A stretch of 64,000 nt of DNA from Haloferax marinum (lineage in GTDB: Archaea; Halobacteriota; Halobacteria; Halobacteriales; Haloferacaceae), in the NCBI RefSeq assembly GCF_009674625.1, contig NZ_WKJQ01000001.1, positions 744,001 through 808,000 of the forward strand, read 5' to 3'. The position numbers and the translations under genes were made by a program. Below are positions 43,744 to 53,145 of the stretch, piece by piece. Below the pieces are notes generated by a model that did no database searches, had not been told where the DNA came from, and was given only the letters and a program-made list of their open reading frames with translations. How positions within the stretch are numbered: position 1 is the first letter of the stretch; the number at the start of each line of letters is the position of its first letter.

Positions 43744-44715
43744 TTACGGTTCGAGGACGACTTTCCCGCTAGATTTTCTGTCTTCGATGTACTGCTGTGC
43801 TGCAGCGGCGTCTTCGAGGTCGAATCGCTCACCGACGACGACTTCGAGTTCGCCAGAAGCGAGGAGTTCCGAGAGTTCAGGGACGGCACCGAGGACCGAT
43901 TGGGGGCGCTTCTGCAGGGCGTTTCCGAGGTGGAACCCGATGACCGACTTGTTCTCGAAGAGGAGTCGCCTGGTGTCTGCTTTGGCGACCTCGCCCGACG
44001 CAACACCGTAGGTGACGATGCGGCCGAAGTCAGAGAGCGCGTCGAGACTGTGTTGGAACGTCTCGCCGCCGACACCGTCCAAGACGAGGTCCACGCCCTC
44101 GCCGTCGGTTTCGGCGTCGACGACGTCGCGGAAGTCTACTTCGGTGTACTGGATGGGGTGGTCGAGGCCGAGGTCTGTCGCGAGGTCGAGTTTCTCCTCG
44201 GTACTCGCGGTTCCGAACGTCTCTGCACCGGCGAGAGACGCGAGTTGGACGGCAGCGGTGCCGACACCACCGGCGGCGGCGTGAATCAACACTCGCTCGC
44301 CGTCTTCGAATCCGCCCCACTCGTGGAGGCAGTTGTAGGCGGTGAGGAACTGAACAGGGAACCCGGCGGCCTCGGCGAACGACATCGACTCGGGAACGTC
44401 GAACAGGCCAGCAGCACGGGTCGTGACGTACTCTGCATACGCGCCGCCGCCAGTCATGGCGACGACACGCTCGCCGACTTCCCGGTCGACGCCCTCGCCC
44501 ACAGCGTCGATGGTGCCTGCCGCTTCCAATCCGGGCGTGTACGTCGGTGTCGGCCCGTTGCGGTAGTGCCCGCGTCGCTGCATGATGTCGGCGAAGTTGA
44601 TTCCGGCCGCTTCGACAGCGAGACGGACCTCTCCCGGTCCTGGTTCGGGTTTCTCTGTTTCGCGTACTTCGAGTGTGTCGCTACTCCCGTACTCGGTGAC
44701 GACGATAGATTTCAC
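43744..44715 (-). CDS. Quinone oxidoreductase-like, zinc-free alcohol dehydrogenase family
   Basis: A 323-aa MDR-superfamily enzyme beginning at GTG 44715 (MKSIVVTEYGSSDTLEVRETEK). It has the GINFADIMQRRGHYRN active-site region of QOR/crotonyl-CoA reductase types (no structural zinc cysteines) and the NADPH Rossmann motif HAAAGGVGTAAVQLASLAGAE. The C-terminus VVGERFDLEDAAAAQQYIEDRKSSGKVVLEP is typical of zeta-crystallin-like NADPH:quinone reductases. The substrate is unspecified. It converges with purL. Confidence 0.92.
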   Translation of the reverse strand: MKSIVVTEYGSSDTLEVRETEKPEPGPGEVRLAVEAAGINFADIMQRRGHYRNGPTPTYTPGLEAAGTIDAVGEGVDREVGERVVAMTGGGAYAEYVTTRAAGLFDVPESMSFAEAAGFPVQFLTAYNCLHEWGGFEDGERVLIHAAAGGVGTAAVQLASLAGAETFGTASTEEKLDLATDLGLDHPIQYTEVDFRDVVDAETDGEGVDLVLDGVGGETFQHSLDALSDFGRIVTYGVASGEVAKADTRRLLFENKSVIGFHLGNALQKRPQSVLGAVPELSELLASGELEVVVGERFDLEDAAAAQQYIEDRKSSGKVVLEP

Positions 44716-44781
44716 GTCTACCCATGGTCACGGAAGAGGTAAAAGCGGGGAGGAACCGGAAGTTCGGACGAAGGTCCGTGT

Positions 44782-44949
44782 CTACGCGAGAAGCAGTGGC
44801 AGGCCGAACGTGACGGCGAGGCCGACGGCGAGGACGAGAACGCCCGTCGTGACCTGTCCCATCGTGAACTCTTGCATCGGAGAGGTGACGCGTCCTTCTT
44901 GCTCGCCTTCGTGGTGGTCGTGGTCGTCAGCGTGGTGGTCGTCGCTCAT
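44782..44949 (-). CDS. Small His/Asp-rich single-TM protein
   Basis: A 55-aa protein starting at MSDDHHADDHDHHEGEQEGR. The N-terminal ~20 residues contain six histidines and many acidic residues, a plausible metal-binding tail. They are followed by a hydrophobic helix, TTGVLVLAVGLAVTFGLPLLLA, at the C-terminus. A T-rich TATA-like box (TGTTTTTGTACC, minus strand, near 44977) lies about 28 nt upstream, so the start is well supported. It may sit at the membrane and bind or sense metal ions; function unknown. Confidence 0.72.
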   Translation of the reverse strand: MSDDHHADDHDHHEGEQEGRVTSPMQEFTMGQVTTGVLVLAVGLAVTFGLPLLLA

Positions 44950-45213
44950 ACGCGACGCGACGGGTTCGCGGTACAAAAACACACCTAACCGTCGCCACCT
45001 TCAGCTATCTCACCGTCGTCGCGTACGACTGTTCCGCTGACCGACCCCACTGTTCAGGTGTGAGACTCCACTGCCCGAGTGCGAGTGTCTAGCCGCGTCG
45101 CACACGACGCCGTCGTCTGAACCGAGACGGTGTCGTCGAAGAACACCTCGCCGTGTTGCCATTGGCGGCAGAAACCGACGGAATAAAACACGGAGCCGAG
45201 TGAATTTCCAGTA

Positions 45214-46965
45214 ATGACAGCTCTCGACCGCGCGTGGTGGAAGGAAGCGGTCGTCTACCAAATCTACCCCCGGAGTTTCAACGACTCCGACGGCGACGGG
45301 CTGGGAGACATACCCGGTATCGTCGAGAAGGTAGACTACCTCGATTCCCTCGGTGTCGACTGTGTCTGGCTCAACCCTGTCTACGAGTCGCCCGGCGTCG
45401 ACAACGGGTACGACATCTCCGACTATCGCGCCATCATGGACGAGTTCGGGACGATGGCCGACTGGAAAGAACTCCGCGATGCCCTCCACGAGCGTGGTAT
45501 TCGACTCATCATGGACCTCGTGGTCAACCACACCTCGGACGAACACGCCTGGTTCGTCAACTCACGCTCCTCGAAAGACGCCGAGTACCGCGAGTACTAC
45601 TGGTGGCGAGAGGGTCGTACCCCAGAGGGAACCGGCCTCGACCCCGACGACTACGACACGCCTGCCGACGTAGACGAAGTCCCCCCGAACAACTGGGACT
45701 CCTTCTTCGGTGGCCCCGCGTGGACCTACGACGACCAGACCGGCGAGTGGTATCTCCACCTCTTCGACGAGCGAATGCCCGACGTGAACTGGGAGACTGC
45801 GGACCTCCGCGAAGAGTTGTTCGAGATGATGGAGTGGTGGCTCGACAACGGCATCGACGGGTTCCGAATGGACGTCATCAACCTCATCTCGAAACCGGAC
45901 GGCCTGCCGGACGGCGAGGACCCCACCGCTATCGTCAAAGGGGTAGACAAGTTCACCAACGGCCCGCGCGTCCACGACTATCTCTCGGAACTTCACGACC
46001 GAGTGCTGGAGGGCACCGACTCGATGACTGTCGGTGAGATGGCCGAACTCTCCATCGAGGAGGCGAAACGCTACGTCGGCGAAGACGGCGACGGCATGAG
46101 TATGGTGTTCACCTTCGACCACATGCGACTCGACATGACCGACGCCGGTCGGTGGTCCTACCGGGAGTCGTCGCCGCGAGAACTCAAGGAGACGATGACG
46201 CACTGGCAGGACGGACTCGCAGACGAAGGGTGGAACTCGCTGTTCCTCAACAACCACGACGAACCGCGACAGGTCTCTCGGTTCGGCGACGTCGGTGAAG
46301 GCTACCGCCGCGAGTCGGCAAAACTGCTCGCAACCGTACTGCACACACTGCGTGGCACACCCTACATCTACCAGGGCGAGGAGTTGGGGATGACGAACTA
46401 CCCGTTCGACTCCCTCGACGAGATTCGTGACGTCGACACCATCAAGAACGTCCGCGCCGCCCAGAAGTCGGGCCAGTTGGACGAAGACGACGTGATGGAC
46501 CTCGTCCGGTACCGCACCCGCGACAACGCGCGGACGCCGATGCAGTGGGACGACTCCGAACACGCCGGGTTCACCGACGGCACTCCGTGGATGCCAGTCA
46601 ACCCGAACAAAGACACGATAAACGCCGAGGACGCTCGGAACGACCCGGACTCCGTCTGGCACTACTATCGGGACCTCATCGACCTGCGAACAGAGCGCGA
46701 CGTCGTCGTCTACGGCGAGTACGACCTTCGCCTCCCCGAACACGAGTCGCTGTGGGTCTACACGCGCACGCTCGAGACCGACGACGGCGAAGACACGCTC
46801 CTCGTCGTCCTCAACTTCGGAAACGACGAGACGGAGTTCGAACCGCCAGCGGACCTCGTCGGTGAATCTGCAGAGATACTCATCTCGAACTACGACACCG
46901 ACGTGAACGCCGTCGAACAGACGACGCTCCGGCCGTGGGAAGCGCGCGTCTACGACCTCGCGTGA
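45214..46965 (+). CDS. Alpha-glucosidase / oligo-1,6-glucosidase (GH13)
   Basis: A 583-aa glycoside hydrolase of family GH13. Conserved region I is LIMDLVVNHTSDEH, region II DGFRMDVINLIS (nucleophile Asp), region III MTVGEMAELS (acid/base Glu), and region IV NNHDEPRQVSRF (transition-state Asp). The N-terminus YQIYPRSFNDSDGDGLGDI is characteristic of oligo-1,6-glucosidase/trehalose-6-phosphate-hydrolase types. No signal peptide, so it acts on imported oligosaccharides in the cytosol. A GGAATAAAACAC TATA-like box lies about 29 nt upstream. Confidence 0.93.
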   Translation: MTALDRAWWKEAVVYQIYPRSFNDSDGDGLGDIPGIVEKVDYLDSLGVDCVWLNPVYESPGVDNGYDISDYRAIMDEFGTMADWKELRDALHERGIRLIMDLVVNHTSDEHAWFVNSRSSKDAEYREYYWWREGRTPEGTGLDPDDYDTPADVDEVPPNNWDSFFGGPAWTYDDQTGEWYLHLFDERMPDVNWETADLREELFEMMEWWLDNGIDGFRMDVINLISKPDGLPDGEDPTAIVKGVDKFTNGPRVHDYLSELHDRVLEGTDSMTVGEMAELSIEEAKRYVGEDGDGMSMVFTFDHMRLDMTDAGRWSYRESSPRELKETMTHWQDGLADEGWNSLFLNNHDEPRQVSRFGDVGEGYRRESAKLLATVLHTLRGTPYIYQGEELGMTNYPFDSLDEIRDVDTIKNVRAAQKSGQLDEDDVMDLVRYRTRDNARTPMQWDDSEHAGFTDGTPWMPVNPNKDTINAEDARNDPDSVWHYYRDLIDLRTERDVVVYGEYDLRLPEHESLWVYTRTLETDDGEDTLLVVLNFGNDETEFEPPADLVGESAEILISNYDTDVNAVEQTTLRPWEARVYDLA

Positions 46966-46995
46966 ACGGCGGGCAGAACCACATCCGGCGGAGTC

Positions 46996-47619
46996 TCAGA
47001 CCGTCTCGTCTGCCGTCAACGATGCCATCTCGAAATGCGATGTTTCGACACGAGCACCATCGAGCAGCGCTTCTCTGACGCCAGGGTCTGGCCCCCGAAC
47101 CGGTGACACACGAAGGTTCTGCACGTCACCAAGGACCGCTTGGAGAGTGCGGGAGACTGCGTCTCGCGCTTCGACCGGGACGGCGAGTGTGACCTCGGTA
47201 AATCGGCAGTCTGCAGGCGACTCGAGTTCGGAGAGAACGTCGCTCTCCGGTGTCTGGAGTTCGATTCGGAATCCCCACGGCGTGAGCAGAAAGCTCCGAC
47301 GCTCGTTTTCGGTCACCGACCAGTCGCGCTCTCTCGCCCGTTCGACGACGGCCGAGGCGTCCTCGACGACGACGCCGAAGTGGTCGAAGTCGAGTCGAGG
47401 GCCTGGTGTGAGCGTCACGTCGGCTACGCCCCCACGGTTTGTCTGCAGACGGAGTCTGAACGGTTCGGGTGGCGTGTCGGCGGCGGACAACGCGAGCGAT
47501 TCGCCATCGACCGACCCGAACCGCTCGGCCGGTTCGATTCCGTGGGCCGAGAGAACTGACGCTGCGTAGTCGACGTCGGGAACGTGGTAGTGGAGGTGGA
47601 AGACGTAGGGCACGTCCAT
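46996..47619 (-). CDS. VOC-superfamily (glyoxalase/bleomycin-resistance-like) protein
   Basis: A 207-aa protein with vicinal-oxygen-chelate folds, opening with VPYVFHLHYHVPDVDYAASV and a later HFGVVVEDASAVVERARE. Two half-repeats are visible, the second ending in FRIELQTPES. Potential metal ligands are His in the first strand and HFG in the second, but the full set is not certain. Substrates of such archaeal VOC proteins vary (glyoxalase, dioxygenase, antibiotic binding). No neighbour suggests a pathway; it converges with the alpha-glucosidase gene. Confidence 0.82.
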   Translation of the reverse strand: MDVPYVFHLHYHVPDVDYAASVLSAHGIEPAERFGSVDGESLALSAADTPPEPFRLRLQTNRGGVADVTLTPGPRLDFDHFGVVVEDASAVVERARERDWSVTENERRSFLLTPWGFRIELQTPESDVLSELESPADCRFTEVTLAVPVEARDAVSRTLQAVLGDVQNLRVSPVRGPDPGVREALLDGARVETSHFEMASLTADETV

Positions 47620-47687
47620 ATCTGATGAGACCTGCCACGACCGTATGAACGTAGCGTCAACCCAGCGTCACGTTTGTGCAACGAAGA

Positions 47688-47930
47688 CTATCGCGCCACA
47701 GCCATCTCACTATCGAGCGTGTCGATGCCGAAGAGGCTGTATATCGGGCAGGTTTCGGCAGTGGCGGTGACGAACAACACCGCCGCGAGGAAGAGCGCAC
47801 CGGCAGCGACACCGGCGGTCGCCGGCACGTCCCACGGCCGGAGGTAGATGACGCTCATGGACACGACAGTGATGGCCAGACCCAGTGCGAGGCGAACTCC
47901 TTTGTCGAGTGAACCGACGTTTTGCTTCAT
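47688..47930 (-). CDS. DUF2892/YgaP-type inner-membrane protein
   Basis: An 80-aa protein with two predicted TM segments. The N-terminal MKQNVGSLDKGVRLALGLAI and the C-terminal TAETCPIYSLFGIDTL are the hallmark of the DUF2892 (YgaP-TM) family. In other bacteria the domain is fused or next to rhodanese or sulfur-transfer modules, but no such partner is next to it here. It is divergent from hisF, with 129 nt between. Confidence 0.88.
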   Translation of the reverse strand: MKQNVGSLDKGVRLALGLAITVVSMSVIYLRPWDVPATAGVAAGALFLAAVLFVTATAETCPIYSLFGIDTLDSEMAVAR

Positions 47931-48059
47931 GTCTCTTTGTTGGCGTGGTGGCGTAGTGTACTCTCGTGATGGCTCTCGGTGACCGGGAACGACGCGACCA
48001 GTTTCCCCTGCCGTAGTCGAAACGGTGAAACAGTCCTTTCACCAACGATTCAGTAGCGA

Positions 48060-48872
48060 ATGCTCACGAAGCGAATCATCCCCTGTATCGACGTCGACCT
48101 CGACGAAGACGGGAACCCCGCCGTCTACACCGGAGTCAACTTCGAGGACCTGAAGTACACGGGCGACCCCGTCGAGATGGCCAAACTGTACAACGAGGCT
48201 GGCGCAGACGAGTTCGTCTTCCTCGACATCACGGCCTCGGCCGACGGTCGCGAGACGATGCTCGACACCGTCTCGAAGGTCGCAGACGAGGTGTTCATCC
48301 CACTGACCGTCGGTGGCGGTATCCGCACCCGTGACGACATCAAAGAGACGCTCCGCGCCGGTGCGGACAAGGTCTCTATCAACACTGCAGCACTGCAAAA
48401 CCCCTCACTCATCGAAGACGGTGCACGCTCTTTCGGCAGTCAGTGTATCGTCATCTCGGTCGACGCTCGCCGCCGATACGACGAAGACGGCGAGTACTAC
48501 GCGGAAGTCGACGGCGAATCCTGCTGGTTCGAGTGTACCGTCAAAGGCGGCCGCGAAGGAACCGGCGTAGACGTCGTCGAGTGGTCCCGCGAGGCCGAAT
48601 CGCGCGGTGCTGGCGAGTTGTTCATCAACTCCATCGACACCGACGGCACGAAAGACGGCTACGACATCCCGCTGACGAAGGCCGTCTGCGACAACGTCTC
48701 GACACCGGTCATCGCTTCGTCGGGATGTGGCGGTCCCGAAGACATGTACGAAGTGTTCACCGAGGCGGGTGCAGACGCCGGTCTCGCAGCCTCTATCTTC
48801 CACTTCGACGAGTACTCCATCCGTGACGTCAAGGAGTACCTCGACGAACACGGCGTCCCGGTCCGTCTGTAA
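48060..48872 (+). CDS. hisF: Imidazole glycerol phosphate synthase cyclase subunit HisF
   Basis: A 270-aa (beta/alpha)8 barrel enzyme. [15 protein letters not shown] at the N-terminus includes the catalytic Asp; [12 protein letters not shown] and the phosphate-binding [10 protein letters not shown] loop follow, then [13 protein letters not shown]. It makes ImGP and AICAR from PRFAR with ammonia from HisH. Compared with typical HisF (about 253 aa) it has a small acidic insert around residues 140-160. The other his genes are not in this window. Confidence 0.94.
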   Translation: MLTKRIIPCIDVDLDEDGNPAVYTGVNFEDLKYTGDPVEMAKLYNEAGADEFVFLDITASADGRETMLDTVSKVADEVFIPLTVGGGIRTRDDIKETLRAGADKVSINTAALQNPSLIEDGARSFGSQCIVISVDARRRYDEDGEYYAEVDGESCWFECTVKGGREGTGVDVVEWSREAESRGAGELFINSIDTDGTKDGYDIPLTKAVCDNVSTPVIASSGCGGPEDMYEVFTEAGADAGLAASIFHFDEYSIRDVKEYLDEHGVPVRL

Positions 48873-48961
48873 CCTGCGGGGTCGAGTCAGTCAGGCGGTC
48901 GTGCGCCCCCAGCGCAGTCGGAACCAATCGTAATCATCCCAGCGGTCGTATCGTTCTCTCG

Positions 48962-49555
48962 ATGACTGACGACTCCTGGCGGACAGCACTTCACCAGCAC
49001 CGCGAGCAGAAAGACCGGTATCTCGCCCACGACCGGCACTCTCCGATTCCGCCAGACCAACGCGAGTCGTTCGACGGACTCGACTACTTCGACCCGGACT
49101 CGGACCTCCGGTTCGAACTCGAACTCCACGTGTACGACGACCCGGAGACGATTACCATCGGAACTTCGACCGAGGGCGAGCGCGACTATCTCGTCTGGGG
49201 GGAGTTCGCGTTCGAGATTGCGGGTGAAACGTACACACTCGACGCCTACCGCACGTCACCGGACGAAGACCGATTGTGGGTTCCGTTCCGCGACGAGACG
49301 AACACGAACGAAACGTACGGAGCAGGCCGATATCTCGACCTCGAAGCAGAAGACCGAACCGACGACGGACGGTGGGTTCTCGACTTCAACTACGCCTACA
49401 ACCCGTTCTGTGCGTACTCACCACGGTTCGAGTGCCCGCTCGTCCCGATGGAGAACTGGCTACAGGTCCGCATCGAGGCCGGTGAGATGGATTACACGGG
49501 TCCCACAGAGAGAGGGGGTGACCACGGGGCGCACGGTCACGGCCACGCGGACTGA
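48962..49555 (+). CDS. DUF1684 family protein
   Basis: A 197-aa protein of the DUF1684 family. LHQHREQKDRYLAHDRHSPIP is the typical N-terminal helix; GAGRYLDLEAE, DFNYAYNPFCAYSPRFECPLVP are signature strands of the family's calycin-like barrel. Such proteins are widespread and secreted in some bacteria, but this one has no signal peptide. The C-terminus is His-rich (GDHGAHGHGHAD). Function is unknown. It follows hisF by 89 nt, in the same direction. Confidence 0.87.
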   Translation: MTDDSWRTALHQHREQKDRYLAHDRHSPIPPDQRESFDGLDYFDPDSDLRFELELHVYDDPETITIGTSTEGERDYLVWGEFAFEIAGETYTLDAYRTSPDEDRLWVPFRDETNTNETYGAGRYLDLEAEDRTDDGRWVLDFNYAYNPFCAYSPRFECPLVPMENWLQVRIEAGEMDYTGPTERGGDHGAHGHGHAD

Positions 49556-49602
49556 ACTAGGAGTGTCGTCCCGAGGGTAGCAGGCGTATTCTTCGGATCG
49601 AG

Positions 49603-50256
49603 TTAGAGACGGATACTCTCGAACACCCGGGACTCTATCTTCTGCAGGTGTTCGCTTACGGTCCCGGTGGAGAGGCCCAGTCGGGTAGCAATGTCTCGGT
49701 GGGTTGCCCCCCTCGGAACGTCGTAGTAACCGAGATCGAGAGCGACGTCCAGCACGTCTCGCTGACGGTCCGTCAGTAGCGACACGACGTGTTCTCCCGA
49801 GTCCGGGTACGGACCGAGCCGTTCCACGGTCACGGCGAGTTCCGGGGGCAGGTCGGTGAGGGCCTCGCGTAACACCTCGTTCGTCTCGCCGATCATCACC
49901 ACTCGAAGACGTCCGTCGTCGGTACTCCCGATGGGGAAGTCGAAGAACACCTCGTGAGTTCGCGGGAGCTCTAGGAACCGCTTCATCTCGGGCGGTGGTC
50001 GAGCGTGGATATACACCAACCCACCTTGGCCATCCTCAGTGGAGATGCTGAACTCGAGTACGTCCGGGTCGTCTCTCAACAGTCGTCTCGCTTCGTTCAG
50101 GTCGCCACGAAGTCGCCCGAGGAGGACGACGGTTTCGTCTGCAAGGACGTTGAGGTGGTAGATTCGCTCTCGTTCGAACTCGGAGTCTGCACCGAACATT
50201 CGGTACGCAACGTGCCTCCCGTCCGGTCGTCCGAGATTGAGAGTTACGGCCCTCAT
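49603..50256 (-). CDS. Bacterio-opsin activator-type (HTH-10) transcriptional regulator
   Basis: A 217-aa regulator. The C-terminal bat-type HTH is VVSLLTDRQRDVLDVALDLGYYDVPRG plus THRDIATRLGLSTGTVSEHLQKIE, the hallmark of haloarchaeal Bat-like regulators. The N-terminal ~145 residues contain a beta-rich sensory region without a PAS or GAF domain that I can identify. It is divergent from the redoxin gene; the intergenic inverted repeat (50331-50350) is a plausible shared operator. Codon use in this gene pair differs from neighbours (more AGG/CGG and non-GC-third choices), consistent with acquisition from another haloarchaeon. Confidence 0.85.
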   Translation of the reverse strand: MRAVTLNLGRPDGRHVAYRMFGADSEFERERIYHLNVLADETVVLLGRLRGDLNEARRLLRDDPDVLEFSISTEDGQGGLVYIHARPPPEMKRFLELPRTHEVFFDFPIGSTDDGRLRVVMIGETNEVLREALTDLPPELAVTVERLGPYPDSGEHVVSLLTDRQRDVLDVALDLGYYDVPRGATHRDIATRLGLSTGTVSEHLQKIESRVFESIRL

Positions 50257-50330
50257 CTACCGTTCGTGCTCCTCTCCGACGTGTTCAAAACGCACTGACT
50301 CTGGTTCGCTCGACCCCACACTCATTTGTA

Positions 50331-50350
50331 CTACCTAGAGTGCTAGGCAG
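50331..50350. promoter_or_regulatory. Inverted repeat between the Bat-like regulator and the redoxin gene
   Basis: CCTAG (50334-50338), AGTG, CTAGG (50343-50347) is a perfect 5-bp palindrome with a 4-nt spacer; two outer base pairs (CT/AG) match around single mismatches. It lies 41 nt before the redoxin ATG and 75 nt before the divergent regulator start, so both promoters overlap it. Binding by the Bat-like regulator is inference. Confidence 0.5.
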
Positions 50351-50390
50351 TTATTGAATCTGTCTCTGTGTCGTACTCACGAAACGAAAC

Positions 50391-51131
50391 ATGACCTCCT
50401 CACAGGCAAGCCTTATGCGAGAGACGGACACGACCGGGGAGTACAACTACCGTCACTTTGGCCCGGAGCACTACGATTTCAAGACGTTCGACGGACCCGA
50501 ACCCGGTGACGATGCTCCGAATTTCGAGGCGTGGACGTTGGCGGGTGATGAAGTAGAGCTCTCGGATTTTAGGGGCTCGTGGGTCGTCCTCGAGACTGGC
50601 AGCATCACGTGTCCCATCACGGATTCGAAAGTTCGAGCGATGGACAAACTACAGAGCCAGTTCGAGGACGTGGAGTTCATTCTACTCTACACTAGGGAAG
50701 CGCACCCCGGGGAGCGATTGGAGGCACACGATTCGCTCGAGGACAAACTCGCTCGGGCGAGGACGTTCGCGGACGACTACGACGTAGAGCGCACCGTCCT
50801 CGTGGACGACGTCGAGGGAACCGCCCACAAACAGTACGGCGGGATGCCGAACTCCGTCCACGTCATCAACCCGGACGGTGTCGTCGTGATGCGGGGTGAC
50901 TGGAACAACGTCAGGAAGGTGAAAGAGGTGCTCGAGAACGGTGATGAGGGCTTGATCTACAAACGCGATATCTACCGGGGCAGCCCGCTGTTCTTCACGC
51001 CAAAGAAGGGTGTCGTGAGGGTACTTCGGGACGCGGGGCCAAGGGCAGTAGGCGACTTCGTGAAGAACGTGCCGGCGCTCGCGCTGATGCACCTGAAGAA
51101 GGAACTGCGAGGCAAACAGCTGAATGGATAG
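50391..51131 (+). CDS. Deiodinase/peroxiredoxin-like redoxin
   Basis: A 246-aa thioredoxin-fold protein. The FGPEHYDFKTFDGPEPGDDAP entry and the motif VVLETGSITCPITDSKV (Cys about residue 74) resemble the redoxin/iodothyronine-deiodinase-like family, where the matching position is Cys or selenocysteine. The VEFILLYTREAHPGE strand-loop is another family mark. There is no second resolving Cys nearby. The C-terminal region (GVVRVLRDAGPRAVGDFVKN...) is basic and helical. It may reduce peroxides or haloorganics; activity unknown. AGG is used several times for Arg, unlike the neighbouring genes. Confidence 0.82.
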   Translation: MTSSQASLMRETDTTGEYNYRHFGPEHYDFKTFDGPEPGDDAPNFEAWTLAGDEVELSDFRGSWVVLETGSITCPITDSKVRAMDKLQSQFEDVEFILLYTREAHPGERLEAHDSLEDKLARARTFADDYDVERTVLVDDVEGTAHKQYGGMPNSVHVINPDGVVVMRGDWNNVRKVKEVLENGDEGLIYKRDIYRGSPLFFTPKKGVVRVLRDAGPRAVGDFVKNVPALALMHLKKELRGKQLNG

Positions 51132-51239
51132 CCTGGTGGATACGCGCGCTGTACGCAGTCCGATCTCGACAGTTTGTCAGTGATTGGAGGCTCCAACAGA
51201 GCCAGAGATTTGAAACGCCTATCGTATCTTTGTACCACC

Positions 51240-51659
51240 ATGTCCCTCCCGACCCGTCGTAGATTCCTCCAAGCGGGATTCCTGACTGCGAGCGTCGGTA
51301 GCAGTGGCTGTCTCGGACTGTTCGAGTCGTATCCACAGACCGGGCTTCTCCTCGTCAACTGGGGCGGCGAGCAACCGAGAACAGTCGTCGTTCGCGTGAC
51401 CGACACCGACGACGAGACGCTGTATCACGACACGCTCACTGTTCCTGCAGACGGACGCCTCGAACGCGAAAATATCGTCGACACGGGACCCATCAACGTC
51501 TCGGCGTACGTCGAGGGAAACCCGGAGTTCCCGTTCGATAGATTCTTCGATTTCGCCGGGTGCCGCGCTGCACGTCCGGTCATCACTGTCAGAAACGGAG
51601 TCGTCACCCGCATCGGAAAACAGGACACCTGCCGACCGGACGAGGAACCGCACGACTGA
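51240..51659 (+). CDS. Small Tat lipoprotein
   Basis: A 139-aa secreted protein. MSLPTRRRFLQAGFLTASVG, then SSGCLGLFE, is a twin-arginine signal with a lipobox Cys at about residue 24. The mature domain is small and beta-rich (TGLLLVNWGGEQPRTVVVRV...). It has two further cysteines, one in FAGCRAARP and one near the end (QDTCRPDEE), which could pair outside the cell. I do not recognise the family. The start at 51240 is preferred over the upstream frame (51174). Confidence 0.8.
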   Translation: MSLPTRRRFLQAGFLTASVGSSGCLGLFESYPQTGLLLVNWGGEQPRTVVVRVTDTDDETLYHDTLTVPADGRLERENIVDTGPINVSAYVEGNPEFPFDRFFDFAGCRAARPVITVRNGVVTRIGKQDTCRPDEEPHD

Positions 51660-51723
51660 CCAACCTCACTGCACGACGAGCCGATGGCTCGGAAAGCAAC
51701 GAAACGAGAGTAGAGTCGTCAGA

Positions 51724-52014
51724 TTACGCGTCGATTCCAGCGTTGTACGCTGCCGTGAAGTTGTCCGCAGTCTCCTGAACGCCGCGCGCGGCCTCTGCGA
51801 GCGCGTCGAGCGGGTCGACACCCGCTTCGGTTTTGATAGAGAGCACGGGGTCGGTCTGACCACCGGACTGCTCGGGGTTCACGTCGTACGTCGCCGCAGT
51901 CACGCTCTCGGTCTGGAGGAGTTCACCTTTCAGCACGTTCATGAAGGTGTGGTCCTCGCCGCCGATTTCGATGCGGAGTTCCTCGTCGGTCTTGTCGATG
52001 ACCCGCAGTTCCAT
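51724..52014 (-). CDS. rpo11: DNA-directed RNA polymerase subunit Rpo11 (RpoL)
   Basis: A 96-aa RNA polymerase subunit equal in size to archaeal Rpo11/[34 protein letters not shown] is the dimerisation domain that pairs with Rpo3; the C-terminal helices complete it. The gene lies 26 nt after the end of the metallo-beta-lactamase-fold gene in the same (minus) direction. Confidence 0.93.
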   Translation of the reverse strand: MELRVIDKTDEELRIEIGGEDHTFMNVLKGELLQTESVTAATYDVNPEQSGGQTDPVLSIKTEAGVDPLDALAEAARGVQETADNFTAAYNAGIDA

Positions 52015-52040
52015 GGGTCTTCGTTCCGCCCAGCGGCGTT

Positions 52041-53027
52041 TTAACGTTTCGTCTCGGGGACAGGGACGAGTTCGTCCACGTCTACGTCGCCGTCAGTCAG
52101 GACGTAGTCGGTCCCGTCCTGTTCGACGACACCTTCGGCCACGAGGTGGTCCAGGTGCGCGAACGCCTCGCCGGGGCCGTGGAGGATGTGGATGGCAGAG
52201 AGGTCACCGAAGAGGTGTGCGCTGACGGTCCACGCGTCCGCAGGGCCGTGTTCGTCGAGGACCGAGAGGACGCGTTCGGTCCGGTCGCGGTGGTGTTCGG
52301 CGATGACTCGTGCCCGACCTGCAGGGTCGTCGATGGGGTCGCGGTGTCCCGGCCACGCGCGGGCGAAGTCGAGGTCTGCGAGTCGTGCGAGACTGTCGAG
52401 GTACGTCTCGAGCGGGCGGTCGACGCGGAGGTCGGCGCCACCGACGTTCGGCGTGTATTTCGGGAGAATCACGTCGCCGACGAACGCCTCACGGCCGTCG
52501 TCGCCGTCGAAGGCAAAGGCGCTCAGACCGGCGGCGTGGCCGGGGAGGTGGACGACTTCGAGTTCGCCATCGCCAGCAAGGATTCGGTCTCCATCTTCGA
52601 CTGTCGTCACGTCTACCGGGTCTCCCTGGAGGTCGACGTGACTGTCGAGAAACGAGGTGACTTCGTCGAGTGGTTCGTCGGGAATACCCCACTCTTCGAA
52701 CCGACGTTCTCGAATCTCACGTTCGTCGTCGATGGCCGCCGAGTCCCCGGCGACGATACCGGCGTCTCGCTCGTGGACGTACACGTCGGCACCGCTCTCG
52801 GCCTGCAGTTCACCTGCAAGTCCGGTGTGGTCGGCGTGCCAGTGTGTGAGGACGATGGCTTCGAGGTCGGAGATGTCGTATCCTGCGTCCGCGAGACCGT
52901 CACTGAGGTCGCGCCGGACCGAGTCGGTTGCGACCCCGACGTCGACGAGCGTCGGTCTCTCGCCAGGGATGAGGTACGCGTTGTTCCGTCCTTCGAAGAC
53001 GGTGTTCCCTAACCGGATTCGTTCCAT
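52041..53027 (-). CDS. Metallo-beta-lactamase fold hydrolase, LACTB2-like
   Basis: A 328-aa MBL-fold protein. The metal motif THWHADHTG is near residues 62-70, further ligand His residues follow in [10 protein letters not shown] (about 160-169) and AFVGDVIL, and [21 protein letters not shown] continues the family pattern. The C-terminal ~80 residues look like a winged helix ([19 protein letters not shown]...[13 protein letters not shown]), as in LACTB2-like or RNase-related hydrolases. Its substrate is unknown. It is divergent from the J-domain gene (119 nt apart). Confidence 0.88.
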   Translation of the reverse strand: MERIRLGNTVFEGRNNAYLIPGERPTLVDVGVATDSVRRDLSDGLADAGYDISDLEAIVLTHWHADHTGLAGELQAESGADVYVHERDAGIVAGDSAAIDDEREIRERRFEEWGIPDEPLDEVTSFLDSHVDLQGDPVDVTTVEDGDRILAGDGELEVVHLPGHAAGLSAFAFDGDDGREAFVGDVILPKYTPNVGGADLRVDRPLETYLDSLARLADLDFARAWPGHRDPIDDPAGRARVIAEHHRDRTERVLSVLDEHGPADAWTVSAHLFGDLSAIHILHGPGEAFAHLDHLVAEGVVEQDGTDYVLTDGDVDVDELVPVPETKR

Positions 53028-53145
53028 GCGCTCACCTGGCCGTGGAGGTGCATGATTATTCCGAAGGGATTCGACGGGTCCCCGTCGTGTCTTCTAACTC
53101 GCCCGGTACATTCAAAACCCATCCTCACATCGATTTTCACATCGA

